64,000 nucleotides of DNA from Pterois miles (GCA_947000775.1 CAMQGK010000008.1:10864501-10928500); one strand, 5' to 3'. Counted from the stretch's first letter, positions 49,099 through 63,364 are shown. Notes: generated from the letters alone by a model not told the origin. A program made the numbers and translations.

Positions 49099-51707
49099 AA
49101 TATTTGCGAGTCTTGCAATTAATGAAAGACTCCATAGTTGTAGGATTAATATGCAGAATTTATGCAGCAGTATTTATGCATTCAGCCTGGCATTTGAACT
49201 CAAATTATGTAATTTTTTCCCTTTGTCTGATTCATGCCAGAGCAGCATAAATTGTTTTCACAGCTTTCCTGGGATATCGTTTTAAGAATGTGTGCAAGTA
49301 GCCGTGAAAGTCTATAATGTAAATGCTAATGTTCAAACACCGACGGGCCACTTGGGAAATCCAATCTATCAAGCATCCTGTGTTATTACAAATATGAATA
49401 CCCACGAGAAATTTTGAATTTCTCCACGAAACAACCTGTCTATCTCTCCATTACCATATGCTCCACCATGCATACCTCCATTCACCCATATGTCTCCTCA
49501 CACTCGGTGGCAGCCATTAAAGGAGTCAGCTGTTATCGGTGTAGGCCTGCTGTAATTGAAAAGCAGTGTGCAGCGTGTGTGTGTGTGTGTCCACTTGCTA
49601 TGTGACAGTCTTATAAACCCAATTATATATCTCCTCCGTGATGAAACATGCCCCAGGCTGTTGGCTCTTCATGACTGACATGGAGCGTGTGGACCTTTAC
49701 TCCACCAGGCCTGTCAGCTTGTCCACAGAGGAGGCGTAGCGTGAGCAGCATGTTAGCAGAGCAGCAGCATCGTCTGTGTCTACACACATGATATGTTCAG
49801 GCACAGTATTAAGTGTAGGTCACCCACGTTTTGGCAGCACATAAAGCATGAGTAAAAGGAGAGTAAAGCCAGGTTTATGCTTGCTGTAGTGTCCCCCAGC
49901 GTGAGGGCACGTGAGACAAAAATGAAATTTGTGTATGGTATGATATATATATATAAAAATTGATTTATGAGTTGCAACACTGAAGAGTTGTTTGGTGGTC
50001 CTTCTTGCAGTAATTCTCATTGACTTCTTGCTTCTTCACACAATGTTTTGTTTTTACGCCATTTCAGCGAGTACTGCCACAAGCTACGTGCGGAGCATGA
50101 ACTCCTTTGTGCATGCTTGGAGCTCGCCATCTGTGGAGACCAGCATCGCTGCTTTACGCCGCCTCACAGCTGGACTGATTAAAACAGACTCGGTCAGACG
50201 CTTGTGAGACAGATGGCTGAAAAACACAGCAGAAACACGCGTTTGTGTGATTTGAAGATGTCACTTTAGGTTCTGGAAATTCTGGACTGGCATTCTTTAC
50301 TATTTTCTGAAATTTCATAGACCAATAATTAATTGATTAGTCAAAAAATAAATAATCAAGTAATCAATATCATAAATCATATCATAATAATTACTTTTGT
50401 AAACTGAAAACATATCTGATGACAGAGTGAATCTATGTGTGCAAGTGAGTGATATAGCCTACAGTATGTGGTAGAACAATAGTTTCCAATATCTACTGCT
50501 TTAGACCAGCAGACATGTGAGGAGAAACATTATTTTGCCTTAATTTTATCTTATGTCCATTTAAGAAAACCTGGTTTTTCCCTTTTAGTGTGTTTATAGT
50601 TTTCTGCATCTAAAAGGTCTGCAAAGCGACAAAGCTGCCAGAGAAAAACTGCTTCTGAACAGCCTCGCTTGAAGTCCTGCCTTTTCTACTGTAATGTGGT
50701 GATGTCACCAAGTAACACATTTGCATAATACCTGCCTAGTGGATAGTTTGGCACGCCTTCAAACAAAGCTAGTTAGAGCAGAGCTGGAGTGGAGTCCAAA
50801 GAGTTTGGCTCAGTTGACCAATCATAATAGAGTGGGCCAGCTAACCAATCAGAGCAGACTGGCATAAGCATATTTTATTTCATATTAACGCATGTAAACT
50901 TGCTTGAGTAGAAACTCAAAGCACCTGAACTAAGCATAATACAGTATGTCCTCTTTAATCTTTTCCAACCCCTCAGATTTATCATGTAACCCCTCGTAGA
51001 GGCCCTGAACCCCCGGTTGAGGAAATCAGTGAGGAAGAGAAAGAAAAGAGGTGAAATGAGACAGCAAAAACATCTCTGTAAAAAGACAAATGACTCAACA
51101 AAAGTTGCTTTCTTTTTGTCTTTTCTGTTATCTTGTAAACTTTCAATCTTGTGTAAATTCAACAGAAATGTCAAAGCAGAACAAGCTGCAGAAATTACTT
51201 ATTGACTTTCAGCGCTGGTTCTCTTTAGCCTTGAGTCACCTGTCAGAGATTAGCTGTCTGCCTGCTGTAAGGAGCCTTTTAAAAAGTTGAAGGGCTGAGA
51301 TGTTTTAGATCGGTGGATTTCAGAGCTCTCTGGCAACGACGTGGATTCAGAGAGGAGGAAGTGACGGTGAAGAGGAAGGAACCTGATCAAAATAGTTAGT
51401 AATCGTGTGCAATCTGCTCTTTTCTGGCTTCTTAGTTCACTGAATTTGTTGTAATTATGATCAAATGTTCTTTAAATCCTTTCAGCTACATCCTTAGTTC
51501 AAAGTGAAATGTTTCCCCAGTTAATCTGAGTTTAAATTGGAGGTTTCAGACAATCAATGCAAGTCTGACCCTGTTTACGAGAGATAGGTGTGCAGGAGGC
51601 CCGAGACTTAAATAAAGACCCCATTCTGTCTGTCACTGTTCCCTCTCCTGGCTTCTTGATATTCTCTGTGAACAGCCACACACACATTAACACACAGCGA
51701 CACCCAC

Positions 51708-51814
51708 CGTGTTTCTGCCCTATCTCCAACAGAACGGGCTCTCCCAGCTCGATGGTGAAGGTCTTGTTCTTCTCATACTCCTCATCATCGATAATCTTCA
51801 CCTCGATGATCTTC
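51708..51814 (-). CDS. slc8a: SLC8/NCX exon of the mutually exclusive A/B type (CBD2)
   Basis: 107-nt exon, acceptor TTTAACAG, donor CACG|GTGGGT. It encodes KIIEVKIIDDEEYEKNKTFT and IELGEPVLLEIGQKH, part of the second Calx-beta, Ca2+-binding domain. The IDDEEYEKNK motif carries acidic ligands in NCX1. In vertebrate NCX genes this position is taken by one of two mutually exclusive exons (A or B). Only one such exon is visible here; the other may lie beyond 64,000 or may not exist. The trailing phase-1 G joins in frame to the 47,199 exon, giving KHGDSNENK with no cassette exon in between. The upstream partner, the large exon 2, is outside the window. Confidence 0.95.
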
Positions 51815-52747
51815 CTGTTAAAGAGTGAAGAGAAGGATGAGACACGGCGAGCGCATTCGAGGTAATTAACCTTTCTAGTTCATTGCAGATGTGTTGAAAG
51901 AAGTCTGCGAAAACTGTGAAAGTCTCACCCTGTCAGGCAGTAATCACACAGCAGGTCATTTCTGCCACTGCATGACCCTCATTACTATCAAATCCTGTTA
52001 GTTAGCCTTATAACAATAGGACACATCGCAGAAAACAAAAAATGTTTGCAACCCTCTGGTTTCTCTTGCAGAAGATGATTAGGACCCTCTGCAAAGATGA
52101 AGGCTGACACCGAAGATGGCACTGCTCAGTGGGGCAATTTCCCCCCAGGCCCTGATTAAGTTTTTCCTCAGCTGACAGTGATGCAATGTGCAGCAGAGCC
52201 ACAGTTGAGACATTTTCAATTACTAGTACCCAGGGGAAAGCCTTAAAATGCAGTGCAAAGAGTTTTGAGGGAACTGCAGCCAGACCTTAACAAGTTAATT
52301 GGAAAAAAATAGCAGTGTGTGAGTGTGAGCAGCGTCTTAGAGAGCAGGTAGAGAACATAGGTGAGATGGCATTGTTATCACATCGTGTATTTAGAGACAG
52401 AGAATCATTTAATGTAAACTTTGATTGGAAGGTTTTCACTCATTGGACAATACTGTCAAAGACATTTGAAATACTGCGTAACAAATCAGTATATCTTCAG
52501 AAAAGATCCTTACAAATAGTGGAAAGAAAGATGGATGGCATATTCTGTCAGTCTGATGCTTTAAGGATATGCTAAATTACAGATGCAGCTACCTAGATCA
52601 TCCCTCCCAGCCGGCTGCCAGCCAGCTCTTAGTCAGCTTCCAGCTGCCGGGAGTCTCCGACCCGATTATTATTATTCACATATTTGTTAACAGCATAAAC
52701 CCTGATTTTCAGTTGGGCAATATAACTATGTAGTAATAGTAGTAACT

Positions 52748-52748
<1 letters not shown>

Positions 52749-52781
<33 letters not shown>
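52749..52781. repeat. (AGT)n microsatellite
   Basis: Eleven perfect AGT units. Confidence 0.95.
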
Positions 52782-52782
<1 letters not shown>

Positions 52783-52859
52783 TTTCTTAATAAAAAAGTG
52801 TAAATTGCTGTGTAATTAGTGGAAACTTTTTCTCACTCAGATACTGCCGTTTGGTAAGC

Positions 52860-53400
52860 GCCACATGGCATCGGAAACTGACGCATGGAGGCATCCTTTA
52901 GCAACCGTATGTGACAAACCAGGTTTTCAACTAACTCCAGTGTACACCCACGTATGGCGTTATTCGGTTGTCAGAGCATTGTATGAATTTTGTGAGTCCG
53001 CTCAGGACCACCATCAACCATAAGCCACGTGAGTCGATTAATATCGTCAGTCCAGTGAGTCACGTGAGCCGTTAGTCAATAAAGTTAACGTCAACCACGA
53101 CCATTTCCTAACCCTACCTAAGTGGCTGTGTTGACTAACTAACCTCCTGTGAAAACGTATTATTTTGAAAGGACACTATGCAACACACATTGACTGACAC
53201 GCCATCCCTCGTCTGTCCAAAAGTAACGTAAGAGGGGTCCCTGGTGCATCGCTCTCTGATGCCGGGGGGCTCCGACCAAGCGGTGGTATGCGGTATTTGA
53301 CGAGCTGGGAGTGAGAATTTGTTGTTCCGGTACATAACTTTGAATTGATGTCGGCAATGTGAATAAAGAAAACAACATCCCTAATTTTAAAATGTACCCA
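52860..53400. repeat. Possible dispersed repeat
   Basis: The stretch containing GTGTACACCCACGTATGGCG, repeated CCACGTGAGTC/TCACGTGAGCC motifs and GCGGTGGTATGCGGTATTTG has a CpG-rich composition unlike its surroundings and resembles fish interspersed repeats I have seen. No terminal repeats were found. Weak call. Confidence 0.3.
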
Positions 53401-55500
53401 AATGTTCCTGACATGTATTAGTTTTGGTCCTTCTATGGAAATCACATCTGTGTGGCCTCCCTCCGGGTAAATAATCATCATCTCACCAGTCCAGCTGTAT
53501 CTGACAGGCAAAGAGGAAGAGAGAGCGTTCATTTCCACCTGGTTGTGTCAACATCACATGCTTCACTGTCAGCCATGTTGGCTCTGACACCACAAATAGG
53601 CTTCGGCTCAACAAAGAAAAACAGGAGGGAGGAGGGGATGTGAGAGGGTGGTGGTGGTGATGGAGGTGTGGAGAGAAGTGGAAGCGCATTGTTTTCATTG
53701 GTGAGCTGTCACAGCAACAGCGGATGAAGCTGGCTGGATTTCTGCTATTTCCAGCATCACGTCAGGTTGAGCGGCCAACTCTCAACAGTGTGGGATAAGA
53801 TATACAAGTATTGTTTAGTCAGATGTGAAACAAGAGAGGAAAAGCATCCATTTAGCAGAGGACAAAATTAAATATCTGTCATTTCCAGTCATCTGCCTGT
53901 AGTAACATCTCAACTGAAATGGAAAGATTGACAGGTGTAGCGACAAAAGGGGCGGGGCTTAGCCTGCTGTCAGCTGACAGTGAGTTGGAAGAGGAACGAC
54001 ACAAGTAAGAGGATAGAGTGAGATACAAGGACATGAGAGAGATGGTGGACAGAGAGAGAGTTTGGAGAAATGAAAAAAAAGACGTATAGCGATTAGGAGA
54101 CGAGAGACGGAAGGAGGGAAGTGACAGAGGTTGAAAGAGGAGCATGAGTAATGGTGGCCGCTGAGATGTGAAGGGCTACGACTCAGTGCGCAGCGAGTTC
54201 ACATCAACACTGGATGTGTACACACATGTTTTTCATGCTGCACATCACACACAGATTTTGTATGACCAGACAGCCAGCCACCCCCACAATCAGCCCACGC
54301 TTCACTAGTAACACACACATGCACACAAACCATTCAGCTCAATGTACACAAACATGAAAACATGCTCTCGGTAAACACTTTGGGGATTCATAAACATATG
54401 TATTCATTAATCTAGCCAATTTACACAGGCAGACAACACACGCACATACACACACGCTCACTGCAGTGCTTTTATTATTTATAACCATCTGTGCCCTCCT
54501 CTCTCCATCTCTAACTCAGCCCCGTCTTCACCTCCTCTTCCTCGCTCGCTGACATTTATTTCTGACTATCATCACACAAACCCAATTATTCCTTTCACGT
54601 TTGCTAGTCTACCCCAGCATGTGGCTTCAATTATATATGTGAACTGTAATTGATATAAACTGTAATTGGTGTTTAATATCTTCCTTGCTCAGTTATGCAT
54701 TTAAAACAGAGTGCTTGTAAAAATCTCTGTGATGGATTTGGATGCTTGTGTGAACATCAGAGAGCAGCAATACTGGTTCCAGGGACTATCAGTGGTGGTC
54801 CAGGGTCTAGTATGTGTGTCTTTTTGAGGATATTAAAGGTTTATGAAGGGCCAGGGGCGTTAATTGGTGTGCCAATGGCATTCCTGCCTCTCTACTAACA
54901 GCAACCTTCCTCGGACAACATACAACTTCGCAGTAAACCTTCATTTTGATCCGAACTACACACTTGTAAAGTTTCGTGATTGCATCTTGGACGGCTGAGA
55001 TGCTACCACAGTGACAATATCTGTCACTTTCCCACTACAGTAGGTGTCTCCAGGACCACATTTGAGGCTCACAAGGTGAAAACAATACCCGCCACTCGCC
55101 GTCAGAGCTGGTGAAAATGTCAAGGATGGCTAATAGTTCGAGATTTATTTCCATTGTTGTACTTTATAACAAAGATAACAAAGATGCAGGAGTCCAAGGG
55201 ACTGGGTGAGACTATGGACAAACCAAAGCAGTAAATACCTGATGATAAAACATCACTAGTTGAGTCACTCCAAGACAAACTTTCTAACATTAAATTGTGA
55301 AACATGACATACAAATGATAACTAGGATGATGAGCTAACGCTTACAACTTCCCTGCAAGACATAACTTGACCTACTTTTAGTGAGAGCAGCATGGCTCCA
55401 GCGATGGTAATGTCAGTCTGAAAGTCTGTCAGACAGACTCTTGTATGGGTTCCCATGAAACTTGGTTCAGATATTCATGGTTCCCAGGGGATGAACCCTA

Positions 55501-56157
55501 GGCTATGTCGTTCACACCGCAAGCCTTAGTGCTCAGTTCGGATTTATTGCTCGGATCCAGTTTTTTTGTTTGTCTACTCACGTTATGTTTTAAATGTGGC
55601 CAATATCAGTTCATCCGAAATGACCCATATGTGAAAAATAACAAGAAAGATGTGAGACGCCGTTGTGCAGAAGTCACCATTTATAGTTTCATTTATATGT
55701 TTATGTGCAGTGGAAGCCGCTGACTACCACTTACATATTTATATTCACTGAGTGACTCCCACCAGAGCAGCATTTTACAGTTTTATGCACTTCTATTCGT
55801 ATTTTGGGCTGGATTTTTCATTAACTGCGATCATTTTCAGAATGTACTTCTTTACACTAACTAAGTGGACGTTTCAAGGTGTTGTTATTTATAGGCAGTG
55901 GTTTAACTGTCCCACCGGACATCAGACTGGACTGCATGTGGCTAAATGAACTTAAATGAGTTTGACAGCACTGATCTAGAGTGACGTAAAAGTTGCGTGA
56001 ACTCCATTACGACTACTCACACTGAGGTCGCATTGCAAAATGGAAAAGATCAGATTCCATGTGATTTGTGCCATTACCACTATTATGAAGAAAACACTGA
56101 TACAAGTCACATATACGCGAACGAAATCAGCCATTTTTGCCCATCTGAACGTAGCCC
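55501..56157. mobile_element. Probable non-autonomous DNA transposon (hAT-like)
   Basis: The left end GGCTATGTCGTTCACACCGC and the right end ATCTGAACGTAGCCC are inverted (GGCTAYGT.GTTC). Subterminal stretches such as CAGTTCGGATTTATTGCTCG and AAAAATGGCTGATTTCG (inverse) echo each other. The interior has short frames on both strands but no recognisable transposase. The superfamily call rests on recollection of similar fish elements. Confidence 0.5.
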
Positions 56158-59100
56158 AAATGACTTGGGTGTTGCTCTGTTTTTGCCTCAACAGCTGTTG
56201 GATAAAGTGCCATGAAAACTGTTACAGAAAATCACCCCTTATGATAAACTGCATTAACTTTGGTCCTTAACTTCCCATCTAGGATCCAATACTTCACAAC
56301 CCCAACTGACTTATTCTGAGATCTGTACTTTGATTTTGGGTGGTTTTCCTACTAGGTGAAGTCTCTCCTGCTGAGTAATGTCCAATTTAATTGGTAATTT
56401 GCAGTGTTAACTTCATAATCTCTACCCGTAATCCAAAGAAGTTTGCAGGACACCATGAAAATGCATCAAACCGCTTCCAGATCCAGACATGCACACCTGC
56501 CACTCCTAAATGCAATACATTACTTATCTTCACTCCCTCTCTCTCCGTCTCGCCTTCTCTCTTTATATTTCTACCTTGTTACTTCTTGACACCTGCTCCC
56601 CAGAAAGTTCCTCTGACTGTACCCTCGATGCCCCGGCCTGTCAACAGACTGACACCGCCACACACACAACGACTCCACTGAACTCAGAAATAGAGACTGA
56701 AAAAGGCAGCGGGAAAAAAAAAGGTCAACAAAAACCACTGTTGATTGAAAAGCCCCAAACAGAATCAAGTGGGCTGCAAATCAGTTTAATGGATAAGTTT
56801 TATATTGCCGCAGAGTGCATGTGTGTTTGCATGTGGCCCTAAAGTTGTTATGGAAGTGAATGATTGAGCGACAGTTTGATTTGATTACTTGAGACCTCAT
56901 CGCATTACTTAATGGACACAAACCCTCTTTATATCTCGGCCTCCATCGCTTTCCATTTTCTTCTGGCTCCAGCTCTACTTTTGATTTACAACCACTCGTG
57001 TGTTTGTGTGTGTTTTCCGGCACTGAAAGTCGACCATATTTCAGGTGCTGTGAGCATATCTGTGTGTGAGACAAAGCAACTTAGAGAACTGCAGCAGCAA
57101 ACGACTCATTTTCTTGATTGAGGCTGATTTACACACTCCAGTTTTACTGTTTCTCCTTCTGGCAGAAACGCTTACATCTCTCCCTCTCACACACAAACAC
57201 ACAAAGTTGTGAGAGAATTGCTGCAATACAGTAAAATTGAGATCATAAAATATTTTAGTTGAAACTTGAACACCAATGCAAGCCGCAAGGCAGTTTTCCT
57301 TATGCAAAGGCGGCCGTGCCTGCTGTTCAACTCTTTAAAAGACAGTGAGCAAGATGGATGAAGAGGACTTATCACCTTTAGCCAACTATCAGGACTGTAA
57401 TAGTAAAAACACAGGATATGATTACAGTTCAAAACCTTGTGAGATTATAATCACATTACACTTGACCAGTAACATTTAATTTGCCTTTGAATGATGGATG
57501 ATACTGACTGAATATGGAGCCAACGGCAAATATCTTCTTTATACTTTCAGTTCTTTGTTAAATCTGCATTAACTGTTTTTTGGAGTACAAACACAACACT
57601 GACATTGAATTCAGGCAGGGAAACATTGGTACATTTATGTTTATGCATTGCTAGCTGTCTCTATTGGGTTTAGCAGCATTTTCTGTTAGGTTCAGTTTTT
57701 AGCTCTGTTTTGTAATAACTGCATTTTTTACATTATGTTTTCTCAATATTTCTATGGCATATTTATCTTTGTTTATGGTAAAACAGATTTTTTTCTGGTC
57801 TGCAAGCAATTTTGACCAAAAGTTAGGATGCATAATGATATCAGCATGTCATCGGTATCGGCACTTCAAGGCATCGGCCAGAGGTAAACATTTCCCCTGA
57901 TATGATAGCAATATGTAGGGACTAGATCCGATACCCAGTATTAAATAGGCTATGGGATTAAATTATTAATACTGTAATATTGCTAAACGCCAAACATCAG
58001 GTCTTTTATTTGTATTTTTTAAGGGTCTATGGAGAGCGACAACTATGCATGTTGCTGTACATGTAATAAGACCCTGATGAGTAAAAAGCCAATACTCTAT
58101 CAATACATCTGTCCAACAAGCACAGACACAGTGTAGAAAAGCGACATTTCAATCCGCTCTGTCCACAGCCTCTCATATGTTTTACACAAACGCAAATTAT
58201 TACAAACAAGCTAAATCAAAAAAAAGCTGCCTGTTTTGCTTAGTTTGCCTCGTATCTTAAAATGATTGTAAACTGATCTGCTGGCTGAGACAAAGCAGAG
58301 AACAGGAGGAAGGACTGACACCGACTGATGTCTGTGTTTGTCATTACTAATCAACTCTACTCAGGAACATTATTTATTTTATTGACATTTTTAGATTGTT
58401 TCCAGAGAGTTTCTATAGTGACTTTGCTGTTATAAAGATTACTGTTGCTGCTCAGGATATATACATAAAAATAAATATGGCATGTTTTACATGTAAACTA
58501 CTTTTCCTATTTTGCTGATGTGTACATTTTGAAACGCATAACATTTTATGTCTGCATCTGCCAGCAGACCGTCACTATAACAGTAGGTATAACACGTTAA
58601 CAGGAGAGACTTGATGTTCTGGAAATATCTGTATATCAGCAAAAATCCAATACTGTCCATCCCTATTTTTAAGCACTGGGTGATACTAGTGGTATGATAT
58701 ATTAATGCTGGTGGTATACAGTAGGGTGTATTAATATACTTCAAACTGCAGGCTGAAAACTCAAAAAAGTTGTTTGAGTTTTCTGTTTATAATGCTGATA
58801 ATCTAATAACTGAGACTACTTTATACTAAAATGCCAAAGCTAAACACAACTCCACACTGTCTACTGTCACACTTTCAGGACTTCAAAAGTAAATAAGTCA
58901 GCGTGAAAACTGCTAACGCTGGACTTCTGAGCGACAGCAGCTTTTTAGTTTTTAGTAGAAAGTGCAGAGAGGCAGAAACGCACAGCAGAGCTGGATACGA
59001 TCACATTATATAAGTCGGTTTCTGTCTTTGACTTCTACTTCATGCCTCTACAGGAGTGGGCAGGCTGAAAGAAAACCTCCTCTCATCTGAGTGGTAGCAA

Positions 59101-60880
59101 CATACACAAAACAATTTAAGAGAGGCCAACAGAGAGATGGAAAAATAAGCTCTTAAGGGGAGAGATATTAACCCTCTTAATGATATCACGGATCGCATAA
59201 TGGCAAACAACACAAAACACACACTCTCCCTCATACACACTCGTGCTGAGTGGTCTCCAGCTGTGGTGAGTAATAAAGTTGCGTCCCTGGTGTTTTTGTG
59301 TGGGATGACACAGATGGATAGGTGCATGAGATGTTTTCAGGCTTGAGGAGAGGGACGGCGGGAGAGAGGAGGTAAGAGAAGGAGGACAAGAGGATAAGAT
59401 GTGGAAGGGGAAAGATCAGAAAAGGCAACTGAGAAGAAACAGCCGAAAAAGAAAAGATAAGAGGTTTCTCTTGTCGCTCACGTGAGAAATTCAATAAAGG
59501 AAAGAAGAGAAATTCAATAGGGATAGGCTTGTTGAACCTTTGCACTACTATTAAATTCAGGCCTTAATTGGTGAAGGCCAAAGGACAAACCTGGACTCAC
59601 GGCACAGTCAGATGCCTCCTGAATATCTGGGCAGAAGAGATCATTACTCAATTATTCGAGAAAGTGTATAAGAACATGCTGCATTTGAGGTACTTATCTT
59701 GTAAGTAGCTAACAATTAGCTAACGAGGGTCGTTTATCAGTTGAGAAAATTTTTCAAAATTAACATCCTTAATATCCATTATGAATACTACAAAAAAGTA
59801 ACTGCACATAATATTAATGTTCTGATTTTAGGTTTCTGTTTTCTGCAAACCAGAACACACATGCAATTTCGAACATGACCTGATAATGGATGAAGCCCGA
59901 AGCTGAACTATAATCCAACATGCTGCATAAAAGTGGCATCAGCTGTACGGTGGGACAGCCAGAACACCTTGATGGGGAAACATGAATCCAGCCTCAATCC
60001 TCCCCTGTATTGGATATCATCACTCAAACCCATGAATGAGGCATGAGGGAGCTACCTTTTCTTTTTTTAAATCAGCCCAACCTGAGGCACAGCATGAACA
60101 TCCTCTACTGTCACAGAGGAAGGAGAGGAAGGAGGGTTAGACGAACGAGAGATGGGAGAGGATGGAAGAGAGGATTTCTGGTAGAATCTGAAACACATGG
60201 AGGACATATGGTTGGCATGGAAACCATGAAGACATGAAGTGGAATATCAACCCCCCTACCCCTACACATACATACAGTAGACACAGAAGTCACTTATATA
60301 CCTCGTATACATTGTACATGTACTGTACATGTCCTCAGACAGATCAGTCTTGGGTAGCACACATACGCTAATGCCTTCCTATGTGCATCACGCTGTGTAG
60401 GATTAAGACAAATCACATCATGCATACATTACCACACACAAATCTGTACTGTAATCCACAGCAGCTACTGTACTGTGTTATCCGCTGGGAGCAGGAGAGG
60501 GAAAAAAGGGATGGAGGAGAGGATGGAAGAGGATGAGGAAAAAAAATGAGTCAAGTGTAAGACAAGGAGGAGAGAATGAAGAAAAACACTGACAGAAGAA
60601 GAGACAAGTAGAAAAGAAAGGTAGAAAATCAGAGGCTGACATACAAAGAGACGAAGGAAGAAGAGGAGAGAAATATGGTGCCAAAACAGAAGACAGGATA
60701 AAAGGAAGAAGGAGAAGAAGGAGAAAAAGAGGGAGGTGTGGAAAGGCAACACAGGGAAGGAATAGAAGAGTAAAGATGAAGGAGAAAAGAGAGACAGATG
60801 GTGAGTTTGGTGGGTAATAGGGAGGCTAACAAGGTTTGATCTTGTCACCCACACAAAGGTTGCAGAGAAAGCATGTAAGC

Positions 60881-60928
60881 ACTACTACTACTACTACTAC
60901 TACTACAACTACTACTACTACTACTACT
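60881..60928. repeat. (ACT)n microsatellite
   Basis: About 15 ACT units with one AACT change. Confidence 0.95.
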
Positions 60929-61261
60929 GCCGCTGGAAGAGAAGGACATGGTGGACACAGGGGAGATTTAGCTTTAATGCAAGGCAGAAATGAAGAGAGA
61001 GAGGTTTATGAACTGAATGTGCTGGCAGGAGGTGCGCTCTGGTAGCAAACAACACAAAGACTAGTAGCTGAAAGTCACTGATTGGACCACAAATGCTCAC
61101 ACAATAATTGCTCAGAGGAGATAAGTTGAATGCTGACATTTCTGAGCCAAAAATAAGTTTCATAAATTTGTTTCATGTCAGCGTCATATCACTGTTGCAA
61201 AAACACACAACGCCACATCGTTAGCATTGTGAAATGACTGGTTAGGTTTAGGCAACAAAAC

Positions 61262-61320
61262 TACTAACCCTAACCCTAACCCAAAACTACTTGGTTAAGG
61301 TAAGAAAAACACATGGTTTT
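61262..61320. repeat. Short interstitial telomere-like repeat
   Basis: CTAACCCTAACCCTAACCC (about three vertebrate telomere units) followed by AAAACTACTTGGTTAAGG and a related TTAGGTTTAGGCAACAAAAC just before it. It is probably part of a dispersed fish minisatellite and not a chromosome fusion relic. Confidence 0.6.
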
Positions 61321-61330
61321 ATGTTAAAAT

Positions 61331-61636
61331 AATAACATAACAACGTAACATACAACATAACTTAACAGCATAACAATGTAACTTAACAATGTAACATGAC
61401 GACGTCACGTAACAACGTAGCATAACAGCGTAACATGACAGTGCAATGTAACAGCACAACGCAGCAGTGCAACAGTGTACTGTACAGTGTAACATAACAG
61501 TGTAACGTAACAACGTAATGTAACAGCACAATGAAGCAGTCCAACATAATAGTGCAACATAATAGTGCAACATAATAGTGCAATATAACAGAGTAATGTA
61601 ACATAACAGCGTAACGTAACAGCATAACTTAACAGG
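61331..61636. repeat. 13-bp minisatellite
   Basis: About 23 degenerate copies of AACRTAACAGYGY; three successive perfect copies of AACATAATAGTGC lie at about 61,552-61,590. Long open frames on the minus strand (rich in Cys, Tyr and Leu) come from the repeat and are not genes. Confidence 0.9.
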
Positions 61637-62925
61637 TAAAATAAATAACCACCCTTTGCACACTTTCTTACATAACATTACTTAACAAATGTAACAACAT
61701 TATGTAACAAGCATAAACTCGGTGTTTACTTTTAGTTTCATCCGGGACACGAACAGCAGCCTCCTGGTGAAAGTCCTGTGTTTGCTTGATTGTTGCCCAA
61801 AGAGAAAGTCCTCAGACTCCCTTCACAACTTGTTCAGTTTTTTTAGGAGTTAGGGGAAATGCTGAGTACAGCTAATAATTGAACAAACCCCTGAATGAAT
61901 TTGGTCCAAAATGTCATGAATTCATTTCTTTCTTTATGTTTTAAACAAACATTCATGTACAGTGGATTTCACTGTAGGACGAGGACTAGCGACTACACAC
62001 CACCTGCTGTTAGCACAGTAATGATGATGTTACTGCTCCTGGGGCAGAGCGGCCAAACAAAAATGAAAGACAACTGCTATCTGCAGATATCTGTGTTATT
62101 TCTGGTGTCATATTTTGAGAAAACTACATGTATTTTTTTGAGCTGGAGAGCTACAGTACAAAGTGCTGCTCATCTCCGCTGCTTTATGCGTCCTAAATGA
62201 TACACTCCCTCCCTCTCAGCCGTGTGTGTGATGTGTTTGAGGATCTCAAGAGGACAAGACAAGACCGCACTTAACGGTTTTCAAGAGGGAGCAAAAGAGA
62301 AAAAGGAAGCAGAAGGAGCAACGAAGCAGCGAGTTTGTGGGCATTAAAATTTAAAGGAAATCTGCAAAACTGGTAGTCATTCAACAGCTTCTACATTTGT
62401 GCATAAGTCAGCTGTATATATATAAATACATTCACAGCAATGCCAATATGATTAGCACCTTTTCCTCTTTTGCATACCCAGAGTGTTTCACCCTGACAGT
62501 ATGGGGGGTTGAAGGAGTAGCTGAAGATTTGAGACTCATGACTTCAATGATATGACACAGACAGACAGCCATGCAATCAACCCAGTCTCCCTCAGCTATT
62601 TTTAACATGCCGTTTTACCCTCCTTGTGTAATTTGTGTTCATTTAAAAGGAGTATAGCTTGATCTGGGTCTAACAGTATGAAAAGGCCGTGGCTACAGAG
62701 GAATCACAGTGCCTCCAAAGGGAATCACCCAACATAACGTGAGTGGGAATCTGAGTCAGCTGACAGTTTGTTGATGTGGCTCGTTCATCGTGGGTCAGGG
62801 GTTTGACCAAACACTTTGACATTACGTAATAGTTTATGTAACGGCTTGTGTCGTCAGCCATTTTGCATCTTTCCAAGGAAGTGCCGGTTTCCAAGTTCAG
62901 TCCTGGAAAATGTTATGACATGATT

Positions 62926-62956
62926 AAAAAAAAAAAAAAAAAAAAAAGAGAGAGAC
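62926..62956. repeat. A-run followed by GA
   Basis: About 22 A then GAGAGAGA. No retroposon body could be seen to its left, so it is not called a retroposon tail. Confidence 0.8.
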
Positions 62957-63364
62957 TTCATCTGAAAGGCGACAACTAGGTTGATAGAAAAACAATTATT
63001 CATTTGCAAGGCAGCGCTTCAATCTGTGATGTGCATGAGAAACAGGCAGCTGTTACTTTGTGAAAAGTGAGCTAAAAATGAAGACGCTCTGCAGACTTTC
63101 ACAGCATCACCTTTTCTGTGCTTGTAAAAACAAATGTTAATTGGATGTGCAGCTGCAGTTCATTTCTCCATTTTTTTAATCAACAAGAAAACATGGAGCA
63201 TTTTTACAAACTAGACAAGTCTGACACATTAACCCGTTTGGACTAATTGGCATTTTTTTATGATTGTGTAAAAGTAAAATGTGTACACAGCAGCTTACAG
63301 CACGTATCATTAATCCTAGACTCTTTAGCTCGACAGTGTTAACGCTTGAAGCTGTCATTAGGCG

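Larger units (their letters stand above)
47200..51707 (-). other. SLC8 intron at the alternative-splicing site
   Basis: 4.5-kb intron where cassette exons C-F sit in mammalian NCX1. I saw no sequence like the NCX1 cassette peptides. It holds a MITE at 48,022-48,313, a SINE at 48,754-49,098 and a possible repeat at 50,640-50,880 (ACCAATCA...GTGGGCCAGCTAACCAATCA). Confidence 0.7.

Noticed and set aside
53176..53538. 120-codon minus-strand frame
   Set aside because: No NCX similarity and no family recognised; it lies in a likely dispersed repeat.
61319..61678. 119-codon Cys/Tyr/Leu-rich minus-strand frame
   Set aside because: Explained by the 13-bp minisatellite.
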